From assembly GCA_933228895.1 (NCBI GenBank), contig OW121851.1:109451271-109515270 (forward strand): DNA of 64,000 nt. The letters are read 5' to 3'. This DNA is from Platycnemis pennipes. Taxonomy: Eukaryota; Arthropoda; Insecta; Odonata; Platycnemididae. Every line of letters begins with the position of its first letter. The stretch's first letter is position 1. Shown here piece by piece: positions 34,736 through 45,349 of the stretch. Made by a program: the position numbers and the translations under genes. Under the pieces are notes generated by a model, which did no database searches, was not told the origin of the DNA, and saw only the letters and a program-made list of their open reading frames with translations.

Positions 34736-34969
34736 CACGGGGAGATTCAATCGATCAATTGTAGGTACCATTTCGTTAGATTTTTTAATCAAACTCTTAT
34801 TTTTGTATCCATTTGTGGTAAAAATATTCCTCTTCAGCTAGTTGGCAACTATTATTAGTTAAACCGGAAAATTCACCGAAAAGGTTCATGTTGTGCGTCA
34901 GAATACTTTACCTTAAGTAGGTACTCATTAAATCGTTCCAAATGGCCAACTTTTTAATTACTCGGGAAT

Positions 34970-35345
34970 TAGATTGTTGTGGGGGATATAGTATTGGCTT
35001 TCCATCTTTGGGGCCCAGGTTCTAATCCGGATAGGGGCGAAGAATTTTTACTGCCATATCGGTCCCTGTTTGAGTGCTGTATGGAGGGCGCTACGAGTTC
35101 AGTGCATCATACTTCGGATTGGACGTTAAACCTTGGACCCGTCGGCGCAATCACTCGGTTGCAAAGTTACTCGGGTTATGCCCAACGCCGGGTTTCTCTC
35201 CACCCTTCTTTTTCATCCTGCCATTACTTTCCATCCTCCGTGCCCTACTAATTGTAAGTTATCTAACTCTACCCAAACTCAACCCTACTTTACTAAATGG
35301 CCCCAGTGACCTTAACTCTCAGTTGCCTCCAAATAATAGTAACAG
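34970..35345 (+). repeat. SINE-1, diverged
   Basis: Recognisable from GGGGATATAGTATTGGC, B box AGGTTCTAATCC, CATACTTCGGATTGGACGTT, GCCCAACGCCGGGTTTCTCT, and the 3' part CTCTCAGTTGCCTCCAAATA with a short tail. Confidence 0.75.
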
Positions 35346-35349
35346 TTGA

Positions 35350-36080
35350 ATTTTAACTAATCGTCAGCAAAATATTTGTCATGAGATCTCATTCTTTGGA
35401 TGACCCACTTTCTAATGATTTCACACGCGTCTCTATATTATTTTTGTCGGGATAATCTAGGTCCTATTTCGCCATATTATTCAGTAATTAGGACACGCCA
35501 CACGATGAATGCTGCGATTTGGTCTCCCCACGTCAGTGGATCCAGTAGCTATTATCAGCACTCGATAATCGCCACGTATCTCAACCCATGCTCCACTCAC
35601 CGTTATATCGCGCGCCTTCTTATTTTTTTCTCAACTGCTCCTCTACATTTTATCTCCGCCCAAATGATTGCGTGTTTCTATTCACCTGTTATGCTTGGGA
35701 GTGCGGTAAATCTGTGACATTTTCCATAGAATATCACTCGAATTTGGAGTGGTTTGACATACATTTCTTGAGGGCGTTCAATAGATAAATCACTATGACG
35801 TGGGAGTCTGTTCCGTCCATAACGACCATTTTCTGATAGGGTAGACCTCCAGTTGTTCAATGAAATGGCTGTAATTTATTCTAGTGCCACTGTGAAAAAC
35901 CCTGGACTTGTTTTAGTATGTCATTGAGTACGTCTAATACAGAGGCATCGCGTACTCTACGCCTAGAATCAAAGAGATTCTAATGAAAAGAAAATGATTT
36001 AATCTTTTTTTTCAAATTGCTATGTTTCGACTAGAATATAGTTAGTAACCCTTTTTTTAAGCATAATGCGTAATGCATGT
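35350..36080. other. No gene seen
   Basis: Two overlapping plus-strand ORFs (35400-35717 and 35588-35788) show no family pattern and conflict with each other. Confidence 0.45.
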
Positions 36081-36084
36081 TAGG

Positions 36085-36137
36085 TGTCAATTTACCCCCT
36101 GCCACACACCTTTATGGTGGCTTACAGATGTAGATGG
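36085..36137 (+). repeat. LINE-C terminal fragment
   Basis: CCCCTGCCACACACCTTTAT, GGTGGCTTACAGATGTAGAT: the last ~50 bp of LINE-C. A 5'-truncated insertion. Confidence 0.7.
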
Positions 36138-36550
36138 AAGAGAGAGGATGGTATTTCAGAAGTATTTTTTACCTCACACGAAGAACTGCGTTGAAATCTT
36201 ATTTTTGAAATAATTATTATAAGCGTCCTTTATTAAGTATTAATTTAATTCAAAACTTCAAGTGCGTCAGTAATTTCACCTCAAAAATACTCTTTAACTC
36301 CGAGTAAAAGTATTGCATATGTATTTGTGTGAAATTTGATGGACTCAACGTGATTATTTGCCTGTGAATAACTAGAAATAACATGTTCGTGAATATTTTC
36401 TTCCGTAACCATTTATTAATGCGTATTATTGGAGGAAAGCACGTGAAAAAATAAGCATTTGTAATTATATTTATCGTCTGTATAATTGATGGTGTAATTA
36501 AAGAAAACGAACTTAAGTCGTACGCGGAAAGGTTGGTGAATTAATCTTTT

Positions 36551-36748
36551 GTAATGGGGTCATTTACCATATTTTTTTTATTGCCGAATCTGATGGAGTT
36601 TGTAAAAGAAAAGGACCCGTATTTTTCCGTTTTTTGATCCGTCAATTATTTCCCGAGTTATAAGCGGCGAAAAACTGATGTTTCTAACCCTTTCGGAAAA
36701 GTGGGCGTGGTACAACCTCTGACGTATATCGACTTCGTCCAATCACAA
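36551..36748 (+). repeat. Repeat R, copy 2
   Basis: Matches 22075-22250 up to CTTCGTCCAATCAC. The Penelope-like coding similarity begins immediately afterwards, so either the element inserted into a Repeat R copy or the repeat is part of a larger composite. Confidence 0.75.
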
Positions 36749-38104
36749 CTGAGCCCTACCTACCAATTGGCAAAATTTCTGGCAGGAGTTTTATCCCAAC
36801 ACGTCGGTCACTGCGAGCACCACATCAAGAATTCATCCGAGTTTGTGGAAACCCCTGCCGACATCCGCTTAGAGCAAACTGACATGATGGTCAGCTTTGA
36901 CGTCGTGTCACTTTTCACTCGTGTCCCGCTTATGGATACTTTGAGGCTCCTGGAAGCCAAATTTGACAAAGACACGGTGAATCTATTTCACCACGTTTTG
37001 ACGTCCACCTACTTTAAGTACGACGGTCAGTTTTTTGAGCAACGAGATGGAGTAGCCATGGGATCTCCGCTGTCTCCGGTGATCGCGAATTTCTACATGG
37101 AATACTTTGAGGAAAAAGCACTTTCTTCGGCTCCACTTCGACCGAAGTGTTTTTTCCGCTATGTGGACGATACCTTCATCATTTGGCAACATGGAGCGGA
37201 CCAACTAAGGCATTTCCTAGACCATATGAACAGCCAGCACCCCAATATTCTCTTCACCATGGAGATAGAGAAAAACGACCGGATACCTTTCCTCGACATC
37301 CTGATCCACCGCCGGAAAGATGGTAGACTTGGACACAGCGTCTACCGAAAACCGACGCACACCGACCTTTACCTGAATGGACGCAGTCATCATCCTCCCT
37401 CCCAAAGAAGATCGGTTTTGTCCACGCTATTCCACCGAGCGAGGGCCATATCCGACTCGGAAAGCCGAGTGCAGGAGATTAATCATCTCAAAAAAACCTT
37501 CCGCCGGAATGGCTACAACAAGGAGGAGATATCTTGGGCCCTTAAAAGGGCCTTCAGCGTTCGAGAAGACGCCCGGGAGGATAAAGAACGCCAGGACCCG
37601 GTGGCAAGGGCCGGAATACCATACGTGTCTACGGTTTCCGGCAAAATCTCCAGAATTTTGAAGAGACATGGAATCGAATCCTTCTTCCGGCCATGTACCA
37701 AGCTGAGGGACCAATTAGTTAGAGCGAAGGATCCCTGTGGCCTCGCGACTCCCGGAATATACCAGATTCCCTGTGAATGCGGAGATATTTACTTGGGGGA
37801 AACTGGTAGGACAATTGCCACGAGAATAAAAGAGCATAAAAGGCATTTCAGGCTATGTCAACCTGAAAAATCTGCGGTGGCCGAACATAGCATCCACAAA
37901 AACCATGCTATCCATTGGGACGAAGTGAAGATCATCTCTCGAGAAAAGAAATACTGGGAAAGGATTACGAAGGAGGCCATAGAGATCCGGCTTGCGGACA
38001 ATAGCATGAATAGAGACGGTGGCTACTCCCTTAGCAACACCTGGCGACCTGTCCTACGAAGCATCCGATTGGCTAAACCCAAGGACCAATCAGAGGGAAC
38101 TTGA
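36701..38104 (+). CDS. Penelope-like element: RT plus GIY-YIG endonuclease (5'-truncated)
   Basis: A 467-codon open frame. PLE similarity begins around residue 18 ('LSPTYQLAKFLAGVLSQHVG'); the first ~17 residues come from Repeat R. RT palm motifs: 'DMMVSFDVVSLF' (first Asp, ~67), 'GVAMGSPLSPVIANFYMEYF' (~117-136) and the catalytic 'FFRYVDDTFIIW' (YVDD, 154-157), then 'IPFLDI' (~195) and 'YRKPTHTDLYL' (~215). A linker follows, then a GIY-YIG endonuclease: 'GIYQIPCECGDIYLGETGRT' (352-371) and 'RIKEHKRHF', with Glu residues at 426-429. The N-terminal fingers and upstream region of a complete PLE protein are missing, so it cannot be autonomous, yet RT palm and endonuclease lack any stop, suggesting a young insertion. 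A lone RT/endonuclease host gene is unlikely. Confidence 0.9.
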   Translation: MGVVQPLTYIDFVQSQLSPTYQLAKFLAGVLSQHVGHCEHHIKNSSEFVETPADIRLEQTDMMVSFDVVSLFTRVPLMDTLRLLEAKFDKDTVNLFHHVLTSTYFKYDGQFFEQRDGVAMGSPLSPVIANFYMEYFEEKALSSAPLRPKCFFRYVDDTFIIWQHGADQLRHFLDHMNSQHPNILFTMEIEKNDRIPFLDILIHRRKDGRLGHSVYRKPTHTDLYLNGRSHHPPSQRRSVLSTLFHRARAISDSESRVQEINHLKKTFRRNGYNKEEISWALKRAFSVREDAREDKERQDPVARAGIPYVSTVSGKISRILKRHGIESFFRPCTKLRDQLVRAKDPCGLATPGIYQIPCECGDIYLGETGRTIATRIKEHKRHFRLCQPEKSAVAEHSIHKNHAIHWDEVKIISREKKYWERITKEAIEIRLADNSMNRDGGYSLSNTWRPVLRSIRLAKPKDQSEGT

Positions 38105-38290
38105 GGCCCCGACACCGCTATATAAGGCGGCCACTTTTCGAGCCACGACATTCAGCCCTGATGATGGAGTACGACTCGTACCCCGAAACGTCGGCAGCCA
38201 TGGAGGAGATTACCCGGTGGAGCACCCGAGCAGCCTTCACTACCAGCATACGCCGGGAAAGCATCAGATCCTTTGTGGAATTTTCTTAAC
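38060..38290 (+). promoter_or_regulatory. PLE 3' terminal region: CCAAT, TATA and hammerhead-like motif
   Basis: Overlaps the ORF end and runs past it. ATTGG (38068) and CCAAT (38085) are followed by TATATAAGG (38119-38127). Then comes CTGATGA (38158-38164), a 7-bp stem with one mismatch (GGAGTAC / GTACCCC) and GAAAC-GTC (38185-38192), matching the conserved core of PLE-associated hammerhead ribozymes. Flanking GCC/GGC could form helix I. An extra T next to helix II and a minimal helix III weaken it. PLE terminal repeats are known to carry promoter and hammerhead motifs. Confidence 0.6.
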
Positions 38291-38299
38291 ATTGTGAAA

Positions 38300-39630
38300 T
38301 GAAAGCTGTAACCTTGTAATTCCTCATAAACTTAGTTTATCTGGAATTATAAGCTTACAATGCTAAATTCTACATCAAAACGCGCAGCTTACATTATTAT
38401 TTCGTCAAAACGACATTTCTCCTTGCATTATTGATTTGCAAATTCTACTGCAACAGCCATGCTCTGCCGTATAACCACGTATAAAATTGATACTTTTCTA
38501 CGTCTTTGATCTTCAAGTGTATGATGGAAAGCCCTCATTATTTTATTCCCAATCCATAGAAGGGCCAAAAAAATGATATGTCAGGAAATTTTCACAAAAA
38601 TGACACTTACTTCATAATTCGGTGGAGCCTCCTTAAAAACGAACCACCATTTCAGCATAGAATTTACTCAAAAGGGTAATCAAATGCATTATTACCTTCC
38701 TTAATTAGTCTTAGGAATATTAAATGATACAACTACGATGAACATTGGGTAATATTTTTAATTGATATTCATTTTCTAGTACACATGTAGCCTCTCTAAG
38801 CAGTGAAAGAAAAGGCGGTGTCTTGTGCCGAGGAAGCGGGGCCTAATCCTTACCAAGCACCCCCATTCTGGTGTCATTGCCACCCATCGGATAGCATGTC
38901 AATGCCTAGCGCCAGTGCATTATAAACTCCGTGACTTTGATGAGCTAGAAACACTTCTCACTTCCCTATCTTTCATGTAATGCCTTTCTACTTACCTCTT
39001 ACTCCCATCTTTCTATCCAAGCCACGCACAGTGCTGGTTAAATGCCGAAAAGGTAGTCAAAAGTCCCTAAAATAAAACTTTGTAATCTAGCTCTTCTGTG
39101 CACTACATTGTCTTCTCTGATAATTGCGCCACCAGGAAATTCAATTTCAGGTATGTAGTTATAATAATTAGCACAAAAATCATCGTTAAAGGGCGAGTGT
39201 GTAGCTCACTTGTGTGTAAGCAAACCCGCAATTACAAGGACTACTTTGAGGTTGAATTGTAATTTACCCACTGGATCGTTTGTAATGTAATTAAATGGAA
39301 TCACTTTCTCATAGCAGGTACATATTATCCATACAAGTGAGAAGTCTATTGACATAATTTTAATTTTCTACGGTAAGTATTTTTTAAGCTGACCAGCTTG
39401 TATTTAAAACCAAACTAAATACAAGAGTACATAGAAAAAGTAATGGATAAAATATATAATTAATGAAAAAGAAGAATTACAAAAGTGATGAGATGCTACA
39501 ACACAGTGAAGTTTATTAGTAGTTGTGGTATATGGGATCCATGCGAGGTAGTAAGACAAAGGAACTAGAGCCTGCAAAGGAGACCTACTAGATATATTAA
39601 ATGCCGTTATGATAATTGTATTTGTGTTAT
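38300..39630. other. No gene seen
   Basis: AT-rich intergenic sequence; no ORF with a protein pattern and no repeat that I could match within the window. Confidence 0.45.
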
Positions 39631-39633
39631 GAG

Positions 39634-39677
39634 CTTAAAAGAAGGACTAAAATGGTCCTTTTAGTCCTTCTTTTAAG
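39634..39677. repeat. Perfect 19-bp inverted repeat
   Basis: CTTAAAAGAAGGACTAAAA, a 6-nt spacer TGGTCC, then the exact reverse complement. It is followed by AAGGACCCTTTAAAGGACCC, another short palindromic stretch. It could be a MITE remnant or simple secondary structure. Confidence 0.75.
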
Positions 39678-39695
39678 GACCCTTTAAAGGACCCT

Positions 39696-39908
39696 ATCTT
39701 TACCCTCATGGCGGCTTGCAGGGTATTACATAAATGGAAATGTAGACTTCTCCACTTGCTTAATTCCTCTGGCTAAATGCCCACGTATCCTAAATAGCAG
39801 AAATTGCCTCATTTTTGCGGTCGCATACCCTAATAATTTCAAAAAAACAGCTTATGACTGTAGGATTTTTTTAGAAAGGGGAGGAAATTGCCTGAGTTAA
39901 GATGAAAG
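39696..39908 (+). repeat. 213-bp direct repeat, copy 1
   Basis: Apparently identical to 40364-40576 at an offset of 668 bp. It begins with a LINE-C tail (CCCTCATGGCGGCTTGCAGG, TATTACATAA), then a SINE-like end (GCCCACGTATCCTAAATAGC). Confidence 0.9.
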
Positions 39909-39959
39909 AACGTAGGTAAAAATTTTGACTAAATCTTTTAATTGAATTAAAGCAAATTT

Positions 39960-40200
39960 GAAGCTGAAACGTTCGCAAATGACGTTAGAAATATTTTAAG
40001 AGCCCCTGCGTTTTACGCTAGATTTCATCAGATAAAGAAGATTAGAGAGAATGATTTTCGTGCAGGCTTATAGAGTACTTTTTCCGCGGACCATAAGAGA
40101 ACATAATAGGCAGCATATTAAAGGTAGATTAACAATTGTTCGTGTAGTCTGTATTGCACGAATCATGTTTTAATATTTTTAACCCATGCATGGTAGGGAA
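39960..40200 (+). pseudogene. LINE-C ORF2 scrap
   Basis: 'NVRNILRAPAFYARFHQIKK' and 'IRENDFRAGL' resemble the LINE-C C-terminal segment ('YYARFDQIHKIR') at 57880-58100. Stops follow. It lies between the two 213-bp repeats. Confidence 0.55.
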
Positions 40201-40363
40201 ATACAGGTAAATATAATTGGAGAAATGTCTTCTAACCATTAATTACTTTATTACTACTTAGATACTAATCATCTAATGGCATGCGACTGTTACATCTAAT
40301 ACGTTTTGGCATAGTAGGATTGTAGTTCTTAGTTTGATGTAGGTAAGTAGTGCATGTTTGTTG

Positions 40364-40576
40364 ATCTTTACCCTCATGGCGGCTTGCAGGGTATTACATA
40401 AATGGAAATGTAGACTTCTCCACTTGCTTAATTCCTCTGGCTAAATGCCCACGTATCCTAAATAGCAGAAATTGCCTCATTTTTGCGGTCGCATACCCTA
40501 ATAATTTCAAAAAAACAGCTTATGACTGTAGGATTTTTTTAGAAAGGGGAGGAAATTGCCTGAGTTAAGATGAAAG
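40364..40576 (+). repeat. 213-bp direct repeat, copy 2
   Basis: Second copy of 39696-39908; sequence on both sides differs (GCATGCAAACAGG versus AACGTAGGTAAAA after the repeat). Confidence 0.9.
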
Positions 40577-40749
40577 CATGCAAACAGGTAAATTCGTTGA
40601 TGGGCATATGTCGACGAACAAAAAAAAAACGCATGAATTGGAAGTAGAACCACGGGCTAGTGAGCAGACAACCTATTGTGATGGGCTTTGGACGAGGTGC
40701 AAAGCTATAGACCAGTAGAAATCCGTTAATGTTCAATTCTCCATTTATT

Positions 40750-41235
40750 TAATTTAATTTGGTGAAAAAAGCATTGCTCCTAAAGAATAATCTACACACA
40801 GCTGGAAAGACAAGCATTGAAATGACGAAATAAATCATCGGAACCAACATCTGGAGTACGTTACATTATGGAACTGAGGCATGGATGATGGCAGCAGCAA
40901 AAAAGTCAATGTTGGAAGTCTTTGGAATGTGGTGCTACAGACGAATGATGAGGATAAAGAGGAATAGCCGAGGAACAAACGAAGAAGTCAGAAGAAGAGT
41001 GGGAGAAAAACCTAGTCTAATGAAAACTCAAAAAAAGACGAGTCAACTCATTCGGCCATATCTTAACTAATGGACCTGATGGAAATTATCTTCGAGGGAA
41101 AGATGATTGGGAAGAATGGAAAAGGAGGCTTAGGGTAGCATAAATGGAGCAAGGGCCGAAGGATGTGAAAGAATGATGTGAATATGAAGAGGTTAGCTGG
41201 TAGGAGGATCGAGTGGGGAACGGCGTAAATCAATC
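40750..41235 (+). pseudogene. LINE-B RT C-terminal relic
   Basis: Contains 'TNIWSTLHYGTEAWMMAAAK' and 'EVFGMWCYRRMMRIK', then 'GHILT'-type and 'RLAGRRIEWG'-like pieces of the same family tail as 50440-50995, and the 3' end AATCTAAGGGTTGTT. Frames are broken. Confidence 0.7.
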
Positions 41236-41587
41236 TAAGGGTTGTTCACTCATTATTACGATTTAATTTGACGTTTAATTGATTACGGAACAAGATGCTG
41301 ACGGCCTATGGGTAAAATCGTATCAGTAAGTGAAGCCACTAGTGAATTTATTTAATTAAAAAAATATAATGACATAATTTATCTTCCAAAAAGAGAGAAA
41401 ATTTTTAGATAATTATAGTTACTGTAATTTTTGCATTGTAATGTGCACTTCTCTGCAATATTTTTACAGAAATTGGGAAAGGTTCACCTTGATATTATGT
41501 AGCATCAGACCACCTGATTACATTCATAGTCGGCCCTGCTAGAAGGTTTTCGCATTTACTGTTATTAATTAGTTTCCACCCGTAAAG

Positions 41588-41830
41588 GTATGTTTAAATC
41601 CCCACGGCCTCTACATCTCGCAAGATGGCCCTCTTCAGCCCCGCATACTTACTACCTCTCATTATTTCATTCTTTCTACACGTTCTTCTCCCCCCTCTGC
41701 CCGCTTACACAACATTCTTATTTATACCATTCCCTTCAAAGCACGTAGTCCTTTGTTATCTGCTCCATCCAGACCTGCATTCTCCTAATGTCTTCAATCA
41801 ACTTTCCCTCCGACCCCACCATATCCTGCA
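41588..41830 (-). repeat. LINE-A 3' end, old copy
   Basis: Its reverse complement aligns with 20600-20800 of LINE-A: GTGTAAGCGGGCAGAGGGGG, GAGGGGAGAAGAACGTGTAG-like, GAGGTAGTAAGTATGCGGGG, GGGGATTTAAACATACC. About 75% identity by eye. The plus-strand ORF here is a shadow. Confidence 0.6.
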
Positions 41831-42109
41831 CGTAATCGTTCGTCCTCCTTTTGATTCACCACATGTTTGCCATCCATCTCCCTAACCACATCTCAAAAGC
41901 CCCAAGTCTGTTATTATCTTCTTTCTTCAAAGTCTTATTTTAATTTACACACTTACTAAATGACCCTGTCATTTCATGGTGCAACAGAAAAAAGGGAGTT
42001 AGCTCGGAAAATTTTAATTACTTGGAATATTTAGCCAGTGTAAGGGGTCCGAATACAATGCATTTGATCACGTAACTAGACAGTGCGAAGCATAGAGCAG
42101 CTAAAATAT

Positions 42110-42330
42110 TTTAAAAAAGGTTTTAGGATAGGTTTAGCAGCGTATCGAAATATATAGAAGAATTAGTTTGGGAATCATTATCTGATCGTAGGTTAAAATA
42201 TCGATTAAATAGCATGCGAAAATGTAAAACGGGCAGGTTCACTCGTACTACGGCAGGCTAGATCACAAAAATAAAATTAGAGACATAGATAGTGAGACGG
42301 AAATTGTCAAGAATTCATTTTTGGCAAGCA
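42110..42330 (+). pseudogene. LINE-C ORF2 scrap
   Basis: 'VSKYIEELVWESLSDRRLKY' and 'RLNSMRKCKTGRF' match the LINE-C C-terminal region at 57880. The 3' part has decayed. Confidence 0.6.
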
Positions 42331-42704
42331 CTCGTAAGTACAGTGATAGATAACAGCGAGTGTACGTGGAGAAATCAGAATAGGTATTGTAGATTTTGAT
42401 GTAGAAATTTGGCCGTAGTTTTTTTCATTTGTTCACCATGTACAAGTTTTAACATTTCTATAAGTTATTAATTCCAATTATTTATGTAAATGACTTACTA
42501 TTCAAGAACTATTATACTTACGACTTTTTATTTGCTAAAATTTATAGTGATATTTATAGCTGGAATTATATCTCCTGTGTCGTAACTGAATGTTTTCATC
42601 TTTCCTCGCGTGGTAATATTGCTAATCTTGGTCCCATGTAATTAGTGCCTAAACGGTATAGCATTTTTTCGCATACTTCGCATCCGTGTTTTATGTTACA
42701 TACT

Positions 42705-42872
42705 TGTGATGTTCACCCCCTGTCACACATTTTTGTGGTGATTTGCGGGATGTTATATTGAAATAGTGTAAGTAACCTTTAATGAATGTGCGTAGTGCAC
42801 GGTTTTTGACAACTCACCTCTTGCCACACTGACTCGCGGTGACTCGCAGGATATTACGTAGATGCAGACGAA
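42705..42872 (+). repeat. Two successive LINE-C tails
   Basis: First: CACCCCCTGTCACACATTTT...GGTGATTTGCGGGATGTT. Second: CAACTCACCTCTTGCCACAC...CGGTGACTCGCAGGATATTA, ending GTAGATGCAGACG. The hairpin is kept in both while the loop differs. Confidence 0.65.
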
Positions 42873-42924
42873 TACAATCAATCAAGAGACAAGAGGTGAC
42901 AGTCGAGAGAATATTGTTCAGAAA

Positions 42925-43232
42925 CAGGGGCGTCGGAACTATTTTCGCTAGGAGGGGCCAACCTTGAAAAGGACCCGACTCTTAATAAAAGGGCCCGGCT
43001 CCTGTGAATAGGGCCCGCATTTTTTTGCGGGTAGGAGGGGGTAGAGACTAGAATTCCACTAAAAGTGCATATTAAGGAGGTAGAATATGCATCAGAAGGG
43101 AAAAGGCAAGCTGGAAACAAGTGAAATTTAATTTTTTTAATGAAGACTCACTTCTCAAGGGCCCGGGGCAAATTCTGGGGGGGCCGAATGCCCCCCCCCC
43201 CCCCCCCCCGCCCCCCACTTCCGACGCCGCTG
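42925..43232. mobile_element. hAT-type MITE with 8-bp target-site duplication
   Basis: A 308-bp element. Left end CAGGGGCGTCGGAACTAT and right end CTTCCGACGCCGCTG form TIRs. TTCAGAAA flanks it exactly on both sides (42917-42924 and 43233-43240). The 8-bp duplication and CAG ends are hAT features. Near the right end is a run of about 18-20 C. No coding capacity; the minus-strand ORF over it is a by-product. Confidence 0.88.
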
Positions 43233-43240
43233 TTCAGAAA

Positions 43241-44240
43241 GCTGGTATGAAAGTATTGAATCCAAAAGACATTTAGAGAGGCAGAAGATATGATCAACCT
43301 AAGGGATACCCAGAAGATGGATACGGATTGTTTTTGATAGGAAATCCCTGAAGATAACGGAGAGAATTCTACGGTGCTTGGTGACGCAAATCAAAGTCAG
43401 ACTATGTTCAAAGGCCGGTCGATACTGATCGATAACTCACAGTGCCAATTATATTTTCTCATCGTCCGTCCTTTCGGCTAGGAACAATAAGATATTGAGA
43501 TATTGACGGCCTGAAGTTTCCACGCCAACCTTCAGCTTCCTACGCTTTAGTTCCATTGTCCCCGCCTCTCCGGCTGTACCAAACCCATCTCTGTAACATC
43601 GACTCATCTAGAAATGCACTATTCACATTATTCGCACTAATGGCCAGCAGTGATTAACGATTTTAAGCACCGAAATGCATTTGTTTAATTTTATTGTATC
43701 ATTTTTACGTTTCATAAGCATAATATTAAAAAATGGCGATAGTACGATCGGATCTCAGAGTGCATCTAACGGCCCAGAATCCAATGGTAGTCGTTGTGTT
43801 TCTTGGCAACTGGGAGTTATATTTTTTTAAAGAAACAATCAACAATGAACTTTTTTGAAGAAGAGTCGCTCCTCTCGGAATACGTATTGCGTTAAAGAAA
43901 GTGAAATTTTTGAGCGTGAGGACAGGTCAAATTATTGCCATCGCCATCTTAGAAGGCATGTCGTGGGAGATTCGGTCAGTAAATAGTGTAGTAAACTGTC
44001 GATCAGGAATCGCGAAAAAGGGTTGTTGGTGAAAACCACGAGAAAGTAAAAAAAAAAGATACTTTAACCTCTCCCTCATCAGGCATAATTTAGCATTCGC
44101 CACTAGTGTATGGGATCCGAACGAGGCATGTTTGATTTGAAGCTATTGAGAGTGCTAAGAGAATATAAACAACATTTTTGCTGGTTTTTCTGGCGTTACA
44201 GTTGGTGTCTTCAGCCTGTAGTTGCTCTTTTTATTTATCA
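43241..44240. other. No gene seen
   Basis: Intergenic sequence without recognised repeats or coding patterns. Confidence 0.45.
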
Positions 44241-44249
44241 TTAATTTTC

Positions 44250-45145
44250 TTCCCCGTTATCGCCGGTACTTTTCAACATATACTCGGAGGAAATGGTGAG
44301 AGAGGTTAGGGATGAGCTGGAGGCTGGAGTAAAGGTCGGGGGAAATTGATAAAATCAGTGAGGTTTGCGGATGACCAAGCGCTAGTCAGCCAGTCAGCCC
44401 GTGGCTTGCAAAAAATGCTGGATGCGTTGCAGGGACAGTGCGAAATATACGAGATGAAGATAAACTAGAAGAAAACGAAAGTAATGCGGTTTTCAAGAAC
44501 AAAAAGGGCCAATATAACGATAAAAGTAGGAGGTCAGAAGATAGAGCAGGTAGAGAAATTTAGCTATCTAGGTAGTGTGTTGGAAGAAAATGGGTACAGC
44601 AGCATTGAAGTGAGAAGGAGAATTTCATTGGCAAAAGTAGCTTTTACTCGTAGGCGTGAGCTAATGACAGGGGCGTTGAGTATGGAAGTGAAGAAAAGAC
44701 TAGTGATAAGTTTAATATGGAGCGTTGCACTATATGGGGCGGAAACGTGGGCTTTTCGAAAAGAAAATGAAAATAGACTTAGGGCTTTTGAAATGTGGGT
44801 GTGGAGAAGGATGGAGAAAATAAAGTGGGTCGAAAGGAAAACGAACGATGAAGTGCTAGAATTGGTAGGAGAGGAAAGAAATTTGATTGATGAAATTAGG
44901 AGAAGGCAGGAGGTGTGGATGGAAAAGGTAATAAAAGGGGATGGTGTTTTGAAGGAGGTGATTGAGGGAAGAGCGTTGGGTAAGCGGGTAGAGAGAGGAG
45001 AAGAACGGGTAGCTTGGATGGAATGATGGGTGGCAGGAGGTATGAGGGGCTGAAGAGGGACATCGTGTGAAATTTAGGGGGTGGGAAGAATTAAATGTCC
45101 ATTTAAACCTACCTTCACCGTTAGAAAACTAATAGTAATAATAAT
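44250..45145 (+). pseudogene. LINE-A, 5'-truncated younger copy
   Basis: Begins abruptly within RT at CCCGTTATCGCCGGTACTTT (equal to 19940 in the long copy) and runs to the AATAGTAATAATAATT tail. The 180-codon ORF at 44484-45026 is the RT C-terminus: 'KFSYLGSVLEENGYSSIEVR', 'RRELMTGALSMEVKK', 'YGAETWAFRKENENRLRAFE', 'MWVWRRMEKIKWVERKTNDE', 'EVLELVGEERNLIDEIRRRQ'. The FADD box lies at about 44370 but a frameshift near 44340 and a stop at 44466 separate it. It is better preserved than 17460-20835, so its insertion is more recent. Confidence 0.88.
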
Positions 45146-45146
45146 T

Positions 45147-45345
45147 TTCTTCCGGTGAAAGTAGGTCTAAATGGACATTTAATTCTCCCACACCCCTAAA
45201 TTTCAAACGATGTCCTTCTTCGGCACCTCATACTTCCTACCTCGTAGTATTCCATCCAAACGGCCTGTTCTTCTCCTCCCTCGGTCCCGCCCATTCAGCA
45301 TTCTCCCCTCTATCACCCCTTCAAAAAACAATCTCCCTTTTACAT
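45147..45345 (-). repeat. LINE-A 3' end, inverted, tail-to-tail with the preceding copy
   Basis: The reverse complement matches the last ~200 bp of LINE-A: ATTAAATGTCCATTTAGACC, ATCGTTTGAAATTTAGGGGT, GGAATACTACGAGG. The two copies meet at their microsatellite tails. Confidence 0.8.
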
Positions 45346-45349
45346 GGGT

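Noticed and set aside
36983..37714. Minus-strand and alternate-frame ORFs over the PLE
   Set aside because: They are by-products of the long RT/endonuclease frame and carry no motifs of their own.
41625..41885. Plus-strand ORF of 86 codons
   Set aside because: It is the antisense of an old LINE-A tail.
44484..45026. Host gene of 180 residues
   Set aside because: It matches the RT C-terminus of LINE-A at 20160-20715 and is followed by the same 3' UTR and tail.
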